Source: Favolaschia claudopus | Lineage: Eukaryota > Basidiomycota > Agaricomycetes > Agaricales > Mycenaceae | Direction: 5' to 3' | Assembly: GCA_037176885.1 (NCBI GenBank) | Contig: JAWWNJ010000018.1 | Location: 558,001 to 622,000 of the forward strand | Length of the DNA: 64,000 nucleotides | Shown: piece by piece, positions 63,636 to 64,000 of the stretch | Layout of the letters: the number at the start of each line of letters is the position of its first letter | How positions within the stretch are numbered: the first letter of the stretch is position 1 | Made by a program: the position numbers and the translations under genes | The notes under the pieces: generated by a model | Told to the model about the DNA's origin: nothing | Databases searched by the model: none | Seen by the model: the letters and a program-made list of their open reading frames with translations, nothing else

Positions 63636-64000
63636 CGTAGTCTCGGAAACCGGGGCCAAATTTGGAATTATATCCGGCCTGCGTTCTACGACTCGGATTG
63701 CGCAGTAACATCTGGGTTTCGGAAAAATTCCAAATTTGGGTAGTACGAGGGAGTTTTGACAGCTGATTGGGGGAGCTTTCCCCCCCCTTTTGTCCGAAAA
63801 ATAACCTCTATTCGCCATATATAAAAAGACCTCCGATAAGCACTGCGAAGGAACGTCTGGGTATCCAAGACTAAAGATACGCTGTGTTGGCATGAGTTGC
63901 TGAAATCTTAGGATTTCTCAGGCTATCTTAGTTTAATACAAGACGCGTTTTCACTGGGTATCATTAATAGCCTGCAGTGAGAAGACATTCCGATGATGAC
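63636..64000. other. window end, no gene seen
   Basis: A short inverted repeat CCAAATTTGGAATT lies at about 63657 and 63726. Frames here are short and have no domain. Confidence 0.3.

Overview
This window looks like a repeat-rich accessory region of a filamentous basidiomycete, most likely an agaricomycete. Genes carry short (about 45-60 bp) GT-AG introns, pyrimidine-rich upstream tracts are common, and nearly every recognisable protein belongs to a transposable element or to a transposon-associated family expanded in mushroom-forming fungi. No rRNA operon, CRISPR array, bacterial-style operon or clearly intact housekeeping gene was seen. All calls come from reading the sequence and from memory of protein families; nothing was searched.

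Layout. 0.4-3.5 kb: a damaged hAT transposase gene (+). 3.8-7.1 kb: a damaged gene (-) of a large agaricomycete family that resembles P-element/THAP9-type transposases, split by a 390-bp CACTA-like MITE. 7.2-8.4 kb: an unknown ORF, the 3' exon of a Crypton-type tyrosine recombinase and a small MITE. 11.2-12.6 kb: two abutting inverted-repeat elements. 13.9-14.26 kb: a tRNA-derived SINE with a 16-bp target duplication. 14.3-16.2 kb: a four-level nest of DNA transposons. 16.9-17.5 kb: a Tad1-like LINE ORF1 fragment. 18.1-22.8 kb: a DNA transposon with subterminal CCCGA/TCGGG repeats, a CMC (EnSpm/Plavaka-like) transposase gene holding a nonsense codon, and two accessory genes. 24.1-26.1 kb: a dispersed repeat and a degenerate membrane-protein gene. 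27.2-28.1 and 29.7-30.1 kb: two inverted-repeat elements with clear target duplications.

32.9-36.2 kb: a gene for an AT-hook, zinc-ribbon and RNase D-like exonuclease protein, cut by a hAT MITE whose removal restores the frame. 36.3-39.6 kb: a second copy of that MITE truncated by a LINE ORF1 fragment, a second P-like fragment and a degenerate zinc-finger gene with tandemly repeated exon-intron units. 40.5-41.4 kb: a repeat with a Helitron-like end. 42-46.1 kb: a Ulp1-like protease gene interrupted by a gag-only Ty1/copia element, itself interrupted by a hAT MITE. 48.0-51.6 kb: a 3.58-kb element with identical 310-bp terminal inverted repeats and an 8-bp target duplication but no recognisable transposase. 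53.7-54.7 kb: an FAD monooxygenase pseudogene. 55.2-57.8 kb: a frameshifted RNase H plus reverse transcriptase retroelement. 58.2-62.6 kb: a decayed hAT-like element holding a very young gag-only Ty3/gypsy element with identical LTRs. 62.6-63.6 kb: a TA-flanked element with a nested MITE.

The genes do not form a pathway. Most of the window is layered insertion history, which can be ordered because many insertions keep exact target site duplications.
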